A stretch of DNA of 56,881 nucleotides, from assembly GCA_028869995.1 (NCBI GenBank), contig JAGWQN010000112.1, positions 1 to 56,881 of the forward strand, in the 5' to 3' direction. The notes beneath the pieces are model-generated. The model searched no databases. It was given only the letters and a program-made list of their open reading frames with translations, and was not told the origin of the DNA. The translations under genes were made by a program, and so were the position numbers. The stretch is from Rhodospirillales bacterium. Its GTDB lineage: Bacteria > Pseudomonadota > Alphaproteobacteria > Acetobacterales > Acetobacteraceae. This document shows positions 15,763 through 23,823 of the stretch, in pieces. Each line of letters opens with the position of its first letter. Within the stretch, counting starts at the first letter, position 1.

Positions 15763-16734
15763 TCACCGGTGCGCGCCCATCAGCGACCAGCGGAGCAGCT
15801 CGGCCGTCGAGGTGGCACCGACCTTGTCCAGCGCCCGGGCCCGATGGATCTCGACCGTCCGGTGGCTGATCCCCAAAAGCCGGCCAATGGCCTTGTTCGA
15901 GTGGCCATCGAGCACGTGCGCCAGCACCGCCTCCTCGCGCGCGGTCAGCGGGCTCGCGGGGGCTGGCAGGCGCAGCGAGAGCGCCTGCGATGAGGTCCGG
16001 TCGGCCGGGGGAAGAGGCCGGCCGGCATGCGGTCGGCCGGCATGCGGTCGGATTGAGCCCGCGATGATCCGCCGCGCGGTTACCACCGGCCGCCCGGTCA
16101 CCGCGGCGACCTGCCGGGCCATCGCCTCCGTATAACCGACCGAATGCATCAGGATCAGCTCGGCCGAACTCAGCCGCGCGGCGGCTTCCTCCAGGGTGCG
16201 CGTGCCGCCGGTCGAGGCCGCGGAACTCGCCGACTGGATCAACGTGCCATGCGCGGGGTTGGTCAGCATCTGCTCGGGCAACGGGAAGATCACGCCCAGC
16301 CGGCAGTCGCCCAGAACCAGCGCCGCGATCCACGCGTCCAGCGCCCGCTGCCCGTGCACGAGCGCCGTGGTGGCGGTCAGCCGGCGGTAGATGCCGGTGG
16401 AGATCACCACGATCAGGTCGTAGCCGCCGCGGTCCAGCTCGGCGACCAGCTTCTGCAGGCGATCCTCGACGAAGCCGGCGCCGACGACGACATGGCCACC
16501 ATCGGCGAGCCGTGTGTAGAGAGCCGGCTCCCTCCCCCGCGGCGCCTGGCGTTCGATCGCTGCGGCGCTCAGGCCGTCGAGGGCGCCGAACTCGTCATAG
16601 GCGGGTTGCGGGTCGAGGCTGGCGACCAGGTCGGGCACCACATCCGGCCGCGGCGCCTGGCCGATGGTGACGAAGGCGATGCGCGGCGGCGGAGTCGATG
16701 GTTCAGCTTCGTCGATGGTGGCGGTCGGGCGCAT
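15763..16734 (-). CDS. AroM-like domain fused to a LuxR-type helix-turn-helix
   Basis: The 323 residues have two parts. Residues about 18-228 are an AroM-like domain: IAFVTIGQAPRPDVVP, then VVISTGIYRRL and LMHSVGYTEAMAR. Residues 262-320 are a LuxR/GerE DNA-binding domain (PLTAREEAVLAHVLDG, NKAIGRLLGISHRTVEIHRARALDKVGA). The linker holds a duplicated HAGRP. The two cysteines of the neighbouring AroM protein are serines here (S112 and S198), so catalysis is probably lost and the domain may sense a ligand. It is the first gene of the hydantoinase/peptide-importer unit, 217 bases before the AroM gene, and likely controls it. Sensor role and ligand are inferred. Confidence 0.85.
   Translation of the reverse strand: MRPTATIDEAEPSTPPPRIAFVTIGQAPRPDVVPDLVASLDPQPAYDEFGALDGLSAAAIERQAPRGREPALYTRLADGGHVVVGAGFVEDRLQKLVAELDRGGYDLIVVISTGIYRRLTATTALVHGQRALDAWIAALVLGDCRLGVIFPLPEQMLTNPAHGTLIQSASSAASTGGTRTLEEAAARLSSAELILMHSVGYTEAMARQVAAVTGRPVVTARRIIAGSIRPHAGRPHAGRPLPPADRTSSQALSLRLPAPASPLTAREEAVLAHVLDGHSNKAIGRLLGISHRTVEIHRARALDKVGATSTAELLRWSLMGAHR
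16021..16050. repeat. 15-bp tandem duplication inside the AroM-LuxR linker
   Basis: GCCGGCATGCGGTCG occurs twice in a row. It encodes a repeated five-residue unit in the linker between the two domains, and being a multiple of three it keeps the frame. Confidence 0.8.
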
Positions 16735-16777
16735 CTCGGTCCGTCGATCGGGGTGGCGAACATCAGCAGGCTAGCAG

Positions 16778-16787
16778 GTTGCGCAAC
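16778..16787. promoter_or_regulatory. Perfect palindrome GTTGCGCAAC upstream of the AroM-LuxR gene
   Basis: This 10-base perfect palindrome lies about 45 bases before the AroM-LuxR start. LuxR-type dimers bind symmetric sites, so this is a candidate self-operator. Short palindromes are common in GC-rich DNA, so the evidence is weak. Confidence 0.3.
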
Positions 16788-17167
16788 GGCCAGGCAGAGG
16801 CGAGGCCGGCAACCCCGCTCCGAAAGCGACGCCGTCAGCCACCTCGTCCGGTTCTCACCGGAAGGAGAGGCGTCGTGACGCGCTGGCGTCACGGACGCGC
16901 CAGGACCGAACCGCTGGCGGGCGGCTGATCGTTCGATACGGGGGACCATCGTGGCTCAGGCCCCGAGACCGGGGAGGCACGCCGCGCGTTGCCGCCTCGG
17001 CTGGAAGCCCCCGGCCTTTCGTTTCGCTCCCGGTGCCGAGCGAGCCAGGATCGTCCCTCGTCTCGGCCCTTCCCGGCCCCACGGAAAGCAGCGCGGTGCC
17101 CCGGCCACCGCCGCGGCTGAGTGGGCATGCTTGCCGGACACCCCGCACGGCGCTACAACCCGCCCAA

Positions 17168-17181
17168 CCAAAACGTTTCGG
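17168..17181. promoter_or_regulatory. LacI-type operator candidate before the sugar-importer operon
   Basis: CCAAAACGTTTCGG has 6 of 7 half-site positions paired and the AAACGTTT core with central CG usual for LacI-family operators. It sits 33 bases before the ATG of the LacI gene at 17215, so autorepression of this gene and the operon behind it is likely. Confidence 0.55.
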
Positions 17182-17214
17182 ATGGCCGCGTGCCGCCGAA
17201 ACCGGGGGAGGATC

Positions 17215-18285
17215 ATGACTCTCGCACGCATCGCCGCGCGCCTCGGCCTGTCCGTGACCACTGTCTCGCGTGCGCTGGCGGGCTATGGCGACGTGGCGGC
17301 CGACACTCGCCGGCGCGTCGCGGACGAGGCGCGCCGCATCGGCTACCAGCCCAACCCGATCGCGCGCCGGCTGCAGAGCGGGCGGACCGATGCGGTGGGC
17401 ATCGTGCTCCCCACCGCGCCCGGCCAGTTCGACGATCCGTTCTTCCTGCGCCTGCTCGCCGTCGTCGGGCCGCTGCTGCGCGACGCGGGGCTCGATATGC
17501 TGGTCACGACGGCACGACCCGGCGCCGAGGAGATGGAGGCCTATCGCCATCTCGTCGAAGGCCGCCGCGTCGATGGCATGCTGCTCGCCCGTACCCGCGT
17601 GCGCGATCCGCGCATTGCCTATCTGCAACAACAGGGCATGCCCTTCGCGGCGCATGGACGCTCCATCACCCGCACGCCGTTCGCCCATGTCGATGTCGAC
17701 AGCGAAGCCGCGTTCGAGGACGCGACGCGGCGGCTGATCGCCCTCGGCCATACCCGCATCGGCCTCGTCGGCGCGCCCGCCGACTACATGTTCGCGCGCC
17801 TGCGCCATGCCGGCTGGCGCAAGGCGCTCGCCGCCGCAGGCCTGCCGGCGCGCCATCACGAGGCGGCGGAGCCCACCGAGGAGAACGGCGCCCTCATCGC
17901 CCGCCGGATGCTCGCGCCCGCCACCGCGCCGACCGCTCTGCTCTGCGCGACCGACCGTCTGGCCGTGGGCGCGCTGCACGCGCTGAGCCTGGCCGGCCTG
18001 CGCGCCGGCCGCGATGTCTCCGTCATCGGCTACGACGACCTGCCGCAGGCGACCTATACGGACCCGCCGCTCACCAGCATCGCACAACCGATCGATCGCG
18101 CCGCCGCCCTCCTCGTCGAGATGCTGCTGGCGCTGCGCGACGGCGCCTCGCCCGCGACGCTGCACCACGTGCTGCCGGCGCGGCTCATCCCACGCGGCTC
18201 GGACGGACCCGCCCCGCTCCGGCGCGCTGCCACGACCAAAAAGACCCAGGGAGGAATCCATGACACCGAAACGCATGCTTCTTAG
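17215..18285 (+). CDS. LacI/GalR-family regulator of the sugar-importer operon
   Basis: This 356-residue regulator has its helix-turn-helix at the very N-terminus (LARIAARLGLSVTTVSRAL), hinge at YQPNPIARRLQSGRTDAVG and a ligand-binding domain ending in SVIGYDDLPQATYTDPPLTSI. The ATG at 17215 is preceded by GGGGGAGG and starts exactly at the domain; open frame further upstream is not conserved-looking. The gene overlaps the binding-protein gene by 26 bases and so is part of the operon it most likely represses. The inducer is probably the transported glycoside. Confidence 0.92.
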   Translation: MTLARIAARLGLSVTTVSRALAGYGDVAADTRRRVADEARRIGYQPNPIARRLQSGRTDAVGIVLPTAPGQFDDPFFLRLLAVVGPLLRDAGLDMLVTTARPGAEEMEAYRHLVEGRRVDGMLLARTRVRDPRIAYLQQQGMPFAAHGRSITRTPFAHVDVDSEAAFEDATRRLIALGHTRIGLVGAPADYMFARLRHAGWRKALAAAGLPARHHEAAEPTEENGALIARRMLAPATAPTALLCATDRLAVGALHALSLAGLRAGRDVSVIGYDDLPQATYTDPPLTSIAQPIDRAAALLVEMLLALRDGASPATLHHVLPARLIPRGSDGPAPLRRAATTKKTQGGIHDTETHAS

Positions 18286-19558
18286 GCTTGGCCCGGTCTG
18301 CGCCGTTGCGGCCCTCGCGCTCGCGGGACCGAACCTCGCGGCAGCCGCCGAACCGGTCTGGCTCTCGACCCAGCTGCGCCCGATCGAGGAAGCGCAGCAG
18401 GTGCGCACGGTCATTCTCAAGGACTCGCCGGTAAAGGCCCAGTTCATCGCCGACCAGCCAGCCTCGTTCACGGTGCGCGTCGAGGCGGAGGCCAAAACGG
18501 GCCACCACGTGGTGAGCCTGCTCGGCGCGCTGCACGGCGAGCTCGAACCCTTCGTGCCTCTCGGACTGCTGCAGCCGCTGGATAGCCTGGTGCCCCGCCT
18601 GGCTGCCGACAAGATTCCGAATTCGCTGATGCAGCTTGGAAAATTCGGGACGCAGCACCAGTACTACATCCCCTGGATGCAGGCCACCTACATCATGGCC
18701 GCCAACCGCAAGGCGCTGCCCTATCTGCCGAAGGGCGCCAATCTCGACCACCTCACCTACGACCAGCTCGAGCAATGGGCGGCGGCCATCCACAAGGCGA
18801 CCGGCCAGCGCATGCTCGGCTTCCCCGCCGGGCCCAGCGGGCTGATGCACCGGTTCTTCGAGGGCTATCTCTATCCGGCCTACACGGGCGGCCTCGTCAC
18901 CACCTTCCGCTCGCCGCAGGCCGTGGCGATGTGGGAGAGCTTCCGCAAGCTCTGGGCGCAGGTAAACCCGAACTCCACCAACTACGGCTTCATGCAGGAG
19001 CCGCTGCTGTCCGGCGATGTCTGGATCGCCTTCGACCACGTCGCGCGACTGCAGGATGCGCTGCGCAAGCGGCCGAACGACTTCGTTGCCTTCCCGGCAC
19101 CATCCGGACCGAAGGGCCTCGCCTACATGCCGGTCGTCGCCGGCCTCGCGATCCCCAAGGGCGCGCCGCACCCGGCGCAGGCGGCAGCCCTGATCGCATA
19201 TCTGTCCAAACCATCGACGCAGATCCTCACGCTCAAGGCGTCGAGCTTCTTCCCCGCCGATGCGCTGCCGACCCCGGGCAACCTCGAACCCGGCCTGAAG
19301 GCCGAGGGCGACGCTGTGGCGAAGATGCTGGCGGCGCCGGATGCCAAGCCGGCGCTGCTGCCGGTCGGCCTCGGCGCCAAGGGTGGCGAGTTTGACAAGA
19401 TCTTCCTCGACACGTTCCAGCGGATCGTGCTGCGCCACGAGGATCCGGCGACGGTGCTGAAGCGCGAGGGTGACGCAATGCAGCGTATCCTCAACGACGT
19501 GCATGCGAAGTGCTGGGCGCCGGATCCGCCGAGCGCCGGCACCTGTCAGGTCGATTGA
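18260..19558 (+). CDS. Sugar ABC transporter extracellular solute-binding protein (family 1)
   Basis: This 432-residue protein has a Sec signal (RMLLRLGPVCAVAALALAG...AAAA) and a mature domain with IPWMQATYIMAANRKALPYLP, a family 1 lobe-interface pattern, and SGDVWIAFDHVARLQDAL. The ATG follows GGGAGGAATCC. It starts inside the end of the LacI gene, so the two are translationally linked. No lipobox was seen, so it should be free in the periplasm. It serves the two permeases and ATPase that follow. The hydrolase at the operon end suggests a glycosyl-glycerate or related solute. Confidence 0.9.
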   Translation: MTPKRMLLRLGPVCAVAALALAGPNLAAAAEPVWLSTQLRPIEEAQQVRTVILKDSPVKAQFIADQPASFTVRVEAEAKTGHHVVSLLGALHGELEPFVPLGLLQPLDSLVPRLAADKIPNSLMQLGKFGTQHQYYIPWMQATYIMAANRKALPYLPKGANLDHLTYDQLEQWAAAIHKATGQRMLGFPAGPSGLMHRFFEGYLYPAYTGGLVTTFRSPQAVAMWESFRKLWAQVNPNSTNYGFMQEPLLSGDVWIAFDHVARLQDALRKRPNDFVAFPAPSGPKGLAYMPVVAGLAIPKGAPHPAQAAALIAYLSKPSTQILTLKASSFFPADALPTPGNLEPGLKAEGDAVAKMLAAPDAKPALLPVGLGAKGGEFDKIFLDTFQRIVLRHEDPATVLKREGDAMQRILNDVHAKCWAPDPPSAGTCQVD

Positions 19559-19567
19559 CGGAAGCGT

Positions 19568-19593
19568 CCGCCCGCGCCTCGTGGCGCGGGCGG
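19568..19593 (+). promoter_or_regulatory. Intercistronic hairpin after the sugar-binding-protein gene
   Basis: CCGCCCGCGCC and GGCGCGGGCGG form a perfect 11-bp stem with a TCGT loop, 9 bases past the binding-protein stop and just before the first permease. Its place matches the 9428-9460 stem in the peptide operon and fits differential message stability. Confidence 0.65.
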
Positions 19594-19601
19594 CACCCCG
19601 C

Positions 19602-20459
19602 ATGCGCTCGCGCACCCTGCCCTATCTGCTGATCGCGCCGGCCTCTTTGCTGCTGGCGGTCCTGTTTCTCTGGCCGCTCGTGCAGACGGCATTTCTCGCC
19701 TTCCGTGCGCCCGGTCCGCTGGGCGTCGATGTCTGGAGCCTCGCTCACGTGCGGCGCATGGTGAGCGACTTTGACTTCCACACGGCTCTCTTCAACACTC
19801 TGGGGCTCGTTGTCGTCGTCGTGCCGCTGCAGTTCATCCTCGCCCTGACGATGGCGAGCATGCTGCGTCACATTCGCGCCGGACGCAGCCTGGTGCTGTG
19901 GATCTGGTCGATCCCGCTCGGCATTTCCGACCTCGCCGCGGGCCTGGTCTGGCTCGCGATCCTCTCCGAACGTGGCTATCTCAACACGGTGCTGCATGCC
20001 GTGGGCATCATCTCCGGACCGCGTTCCTGGCTCACCTACGAGACGCCGGGCGTGCTGTTTGCCGCCATCGTGGCGACCGAACTCTGGCGCGCGACCGCGA
20101 TCGTGCTCGTGATCCTGGTCGCCGGGCTCGACATGATCCCACGCGAATACGCCGAGGCCGCCGAGGTGTTCGGCGCCACACCCTGGCAACGTTTCCGGCG
20201 CATCACCCTACCGTTGCTGCGCCCCTCGATCCAGACGGCGCTGATCCTGCGCACCGTGCTCGCCTTCGAGATGTTCGCGACCGTGATCGCGATCGGCGGC
20301 CGCAACTTCCCTGTGCTGGCGAGCAAAGCCTACAACTGGCAGTATTTCGACCAGAACACGGGCGTCGCCGCCGCCTACGCGCTCGTCATCATGGGCGCGG
20401 CGATTGGCGCCACCCTCGTCTACCTGCGCCTGCTGCGCTCACCGGAGCAGGCGCGATGA
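19602..20459 (+). CDS. Sugar ABC transporter permease, MalF/UgpA-like
   Basis: This 285-residue inner-membrane protein has a first helix at LPYLLIAPASLLLAVLFLWPLV and about six spans. Its EAA loop is PREYAEAAEVFGATPWQRFRRITLPLL, the contact for the ATPase. The ATG at 19602 begins at the helix; the ribosome site is weak, perhaps compensated by the hairpin upstream. It pairs with the second permease to form the channel. Confidence 0.92.
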   Translation: MRSRTLPYLLIAPASLLLAVLFLWPLVQTAFLAFRAPGPLGVDVWSLAHVRRMVSDFDFHTALFNTLGLVVVVVPLQFILALTMASMLRHIRAGRSLVLWIWSIPLGISDLAAGLVWLAILSERGYLNTVLHAVGIISGPRSWLTYETPGVLFAAIVATELWRATAIVLVILVAGLDMIPREYAEAAEVFGATPWQRFRRITLPLLRPSIQTALILRTVLAFEMFATVIAIGGRNFPVLASKAYNWQYFDQNTGVAAAYALVIMGAAIGATLVYLRLLRSPEQAR

Positions 20460-21268
20460 CGGCGCGCCGTCTGTTCTTCCTTGCCGGCGTGGTCACGCTC
20501 TGCGCCTGGGTGCTGGTGCCGCTCTACCTCATCGCCCTGGCGGCGACCGGCGGTTCCGCGGTGGTGCATGCGTGGCCGAAGCCGTTCCTGCCGACGGGTG
20601 CCCTGGCCGCGACGCTCGCGCCGCTCGCCCGCTTCCTCAGCATCGCCGGCGTCTGGCCGGCGCTGCTGACCTCGGTCGAGACCGCGCTGGTCTGCGTCGC
20701 CATCTCGCTCACGCTGGGCCTGCCTGCCGGTTACGCGCTGGCGCGGTTTCGCTTCCGCGGGGCCGTGTTGTTCCGTGTCCTGGTGCTGATGACGCGGGCC
20801 TTCCCGGTTGCCATTCTTGCGCTGCCCCTGGCCGTGACGTTCATCCATCTCGGCCTCTACGACACGCCGGTGGGGGTGGGCCTGATGCATACGGCGCTTG
20901 CCCTGCCCTTCACGATCCTGGTCTCGGCGAGTCTCTTCCAGGCGATTCCAGCCGAGCTCGAGGAAGCGTCCTGGGTGTTCGGCTGCTCACGCCTGGGCGC
21001 GTTCCGCCGCGTGGTGATGCCGCTCGCGCTGCCGGGCATCGCCGCCGCCGCGACCTTCGCCTTCGTCATTTCCTGGAACGAAGTCTTCGCCGCCAGCGTG
21101 CTGACCGTGCGCCACCGCACGCTCACCGCCTATTTGCTCGCGATCCTGCCTGAAAGCCCGCTCGACGTGCAGTTCACGGGCGCGTTCCTGCTGGTCGTTC
21201 CCTCCGTCATCTTCATCTTCCTGGTCCGCCGCCGGCTGTTCTCCATCTGGGGCATCGCCAACCGATGA
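20456..21268 (+). CDS. Sugar ABC transporter permease, MalG/UgpE-like
   Basis: This 270-residue permease starts on an ATGA overlap with the first permease. It has the MalG-class layout: a first helix at LFFLAGVVTLCAWVLVPLYLIAL, a cytosolic EAA loop at PAELEEASWVFGCSRLGAFRRVVMPLA, and a C-terminal helix and basic end (FLVRRRLFSIWGIANR). It forms the translocation pore with its partner. Confidence 0.92.
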   Translation: MTARRLFFLAGVVTLCAWVLVPLYLIALAATGGSAVVHAWPKPFLPTGALAATLAPLARFLSIAGVWPALLTSVETALVCVAISLTLGLPAGYALARFRFRGAVLFRVLVLMTRAFPVAILALPLAVTFIHLGLYDTPVGVGLMHTALALPFTILVSASLFQAIPAELEEASWVFGCSRLGAFRRVVMPLALPGIAAAATFAFVISWNEVFAASVLTVRHRTLTAYLLAILPESPLDVQFTGAFLLVVPSVIFIFLVRRRLFSIWGIANR

Positions 21269-21304
21269 GCGGGTATCGAGCGCGGACCGCAACGGAACCG
21301 TTTC

Positions 21305-22345
21305 ATGGCTGAAATCGTCATCGATCGCGTCCAGAAGAGCTTCGGCGCCACCCTCGCCCTCGCCTCGGTTTCGCTGGCCGTCGCCGACGGCGAGTTCGTG
21401 GCACTCCTCGGCCCGTCGGGCTGCGGCAAGACCACCCTGCTGCGCATCGTCGCGGGGCTCGAGACCCAGGATGGCGGACGCGTGCTGATCGGCGGCAAGG
21501 ATGTCTCCGCCCTCCCCCCGCGCGCCCGCGGAATCGCCATGGTGTTCCAGAACTACGCGGTGTTTCCGCACATGAACGTGCGCGCCAATATCGGTTTCGG
21601 CCTGCGCATGGCCGGGGCCGAGCGCGCGCGCATCGCTCGCCAAGTGGAGCGCACGGCCGCACTGCTGCATTTGGAGCCGCTGCTCGAACGTTATCCCGCC
21701 CAGCTTTCCGGCGGGCAGCGCCAGCGTGTCGCCGTCGCGCGCGCACTCGCCGTGGAGCCGCAGGTGCTGCTGATGGACGAACCCCTGTCCAATCTCGACG
21801 CGCTGCTGCGCCTCGAGATGCGCGCCGAGCTCAAGGCCATCCTTCACGAAGCCGGCACGACGACGCTCTACGTCACACACGACCAGACGGAGGCGATGGG
21901 CCTGGCCGACCGGATCGCCATCCTCCAGGGCGGGCACATCGTGCAGACCGATCGCCCGGCCATCCTCTACCGTCGCCCGGCGACACGTTTCGTTGGCGGC
22001 TTCATCGGCAGTCCGCCGATGAACTTCCTGGCAACCGAGGCATCGGGCGGCCATGTCGGCCTCGGTGCCCTGCGCTTTGCCTGCCCGCGCGCGAATGGCC
22101 CTGTCCTGCTCGGCCTTCGCCCCGAGGATGCGACCATCAGCGAAAGCGGAATGGGCTTCGAGCTCGCCGTGATCGAACCCATGGGCTCGCACGCGCTGCT
22201 GACGGGCCGGGTTGACGGGCAGATGATGCGTGTGGTCGCACCGCCGGACCTGGCTGCGCGCCCCGGCGATCTGTTGCATCTTCGTCCCGATCCGGCGCGC
22301 GTCGTCTGGATGGACGCCACCACCGGAGAAGCGATCAACGCATGA
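21305..22345 (+). CDS. Sugar ABC transporter ATP-binding protein, MalK/UgpC-like
   Basis: This 346-residue ATPase has Walker A GPSGCGKTT (36-44), VFQNYAVFPHM, signature LSGGQRQR, Walker B LLMDEPLSNLD and VTHDQTEAMGLADRIA. A C-terminal TOBE-type domain from about residue 235 (LLGLRPEDATI) is usual for CUT1 importers and can carry regulatory contacts. It energises import of the glycoside bound by the 18260-19558 protein. The hydrolase gene starts four bases inside its end (ATGA). Confidence 0.93.
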   Translation: MAEIVIDRVQKSFGATLALASVSLAVADGEFVALLGPSGCGKTTLLRIVAGLETQDGGRVLIGGKDVSALPPRARGIAMVFQNYAVFPHMNVRANIGFGLRMAGAERARIARQVERTAALLHLEPLLERYPAQLSGGQRQRVAVARALAVEPQVLLMDEPLSNLDALLRLEMRAELKAILHEAGTTTLYVTHDQTEAMGLADRIAILQGGHIVQTDRPAILYRRPATRFVGGFIGSPPMNFLATEASGGHVGLGALRFACPRANGPVLLGLRPEDATISESGMGFELAVIEPMGSHALLTGRVDGQMMRVVAPPDLAARPGDLLHLRPDPARVVWMDATTGEAINA

Positions 22346-23616
22346 CGACCGATATCGACGCCGCGCGCGAGGTGCTCGCCGCCAATGATCGCGGCGGCTA
22401 CACCGTGCCCACCGCGCGGCTCTATCCGTTCCAATGGAATTGGGATTCCGCCTTCGTCGCCATGGGCTGGGCGAGCTTCGATGCCGCGCGTGCCTGGCGG
22501 GAGATCGAACGCCTGCTGGAGGGCCAGTGGGAGGACGGGCGCATCCCGCACATCATCTTCCACGCGCCGGCCGATACATATTTCCCCGGCCCCGACGTCT
22601 GGGGCACGCACCATGCGCCGCCGACCTCCGGCATCGTGCAGCCGCCGGTGCTCGCAACCGCCGTGCGTGCCGTGTTTGCCGCCGACCCCGATCGCGCCCG
22701 CGCCGAAGGCCGCACGGCGGCGATCGTCCCGGCGCTCCTGCGCAACCATGCCTGGTGGCATGCGGCGCGCGATCCCCTGGTTACGGGCCTCGTCGCCATC
22801 CTGCATCCGTGGGAGAGCGGGATGGACAACTCCCCGGCCTGGGACGCGCCGCTCGCACGCGTCCCGACCACGACCACGACGGCGATCGTGCGCCGCGACA
22901 CGGGCCACGTGGACCCGCAGATGCGCCCCCGCGCCGAGGACTACCAGCGCTTCATCCACCTCGTGGACGCGTATCGTGCCGCCGGCTGGGACGCCGGACG
23001 GATGTATGCTGCCGCCCCCTTCCGCGTGGCGGACGTGGCGACCAACGCCATCCTGCTGCGCGCCGAGCGCGATCTGCTGTCGCTGGCCGAACGTTTCGCG
23101 CCGGCACAAAGCCGTGCCATCGACGAACGCATCGTGCGGATGGAACGGGCGCTCGGCGGGTTGTGGAACGAGGCTCGCGGCCTCTTCCTCTCGCGCGACC
23201 TGGTGGCTGGCGCGGCGCTCGATGTCGCGACATCCGCCGGATTCCTGCCGGTCTGGGCGGGGGTCGGCGATGGTGCGCACCTCGCCGCGACACTCGCACG
23301 CTGGCTTACCCACGCGCGCTTCGCGGTGCCCTCGACCGACCCGGCCGAGCCCAGCTTCGAGCCGCTGCGCTACTGGCGCGGCCCGGTCTGGGCGGTCGTG
23401 AACTGGATGCTCGCCGAGGGATTCGCCGCCGCTGGCGAGGTGGCGAGTGCGCAACGTATCCGCAACGATACACAGGCGCTGATCGGCGGTGCGGGCTTCG
23501 CCGAGTATTTCGACCCGCTGACGGGCGCGGGTGCGGGGGGGAACCGCTTCTCCTGGACAGCGGCCATCGCGTTGCTCCTGTCCGGCACGTCCCGGCCCCA
23601 TCGCGGCGGCGCCTGA
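22342..23616 (+). CDS. GH63-type glycoside hydrolase, mannosylglycerate-hydrolase-like
   Basis: This 424-residue (alpha/alpha)6-barrel enzyme carries PFQWNWDSAF (residues 29-38), HPWESGMDNSPAWD with D162, and FAEYFDPLTG with E388, in the positions of the acid and base pair of GH63 mannosylglycerate hydrolases. The length fits the short bacterial class. There is no signal peptide, so it acts in the cytosol on imported substrate. It overlaps the ATPase gene and closes the operon. Mannosylglycerate and glucosylglycerate are the best guesses from family knowledge. Other alpha-glycosides are possible. Confidence 0.85.
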   Translation: MTTDIDAAREVLAANDRGGYTVPTARLYPFQWNWDSAFVAMGWASFDAARAWREIERLLEGQWEDGRIPHIIFHAPADTYFPGPDVWGTHHAPPTSGIVQPPVLATAVRAVFAADPDRARAEGRTAAIVPALLRNHAWWHAARDPLVTGLVAILHPWESGMDNSPAWDAPLARVPTTTTTAIVRRDTGHVDPQMRPRAEDYQRFIHLVDAYRAAGWDAGRMYAAAPFRVADVATNAILLRAERDLLSLAERFAPAQSRAIDERIVRMERALGGLWNEARGLFLSRDLVAGAALDVATSAGFLPVWAGVGDGAHLAATLARWLTHARFAVPSTDPAEPSFEPLRYWRGPVWAVVNWMLAEGFAAAGEVASAQRIRNDTQALIGGAGFAEYFDPLTGAGAGGNRFSWTAAIALLLSGTSRPHRGGA

Positions 23617-23823
23617 TCCGCATATCCAAGGGCGCGAGGGCGTCGCCCCGCATGCCCCTGCCATGGACGGCGCCGGTGACCTCGACGAGGCGGCGGCGAT
23701 CGACCGGCACCGCTGTCAGGGCGGCCCTGGGCAGCGAAATCTCCGCGATTTGATATGAGTCAACGAAAACCGCGCACGTGTCTGCCATCAGAATCGTCGG
23801 GTTTTGAACCCTTCGAGGTGGGG
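23617..23823. other. Gap between the GH63 gene and the DUF5671 gene
   Basis: This is 207 bases with no supported gene. An ATG at 23755 is in frame with the DUF5671 gene, but the residues it would add show no family pattern. Nothing else was recognised. Confidence 0.4.

Larger units (their letters stand above)
16735..17214. other. 480-base divergent region between two regulators
   Basis: This region holds no supported gene; open frames here are low-complexity shadows. It should contain the promoter of the AroM-LuxR unit (leftward) and of the LacI/sugar-importer unit (rightward). Two palindromes, listed separately, lie close to the respective starts. Confidence 0.5.

Noticed and set aside
16855-18612. 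A 585-codon minus-strand open frame
   Set aside because: It runs antisense to the LacI regulator, which has a full domain structure and a good ribosome site; the antisense product has no family features.
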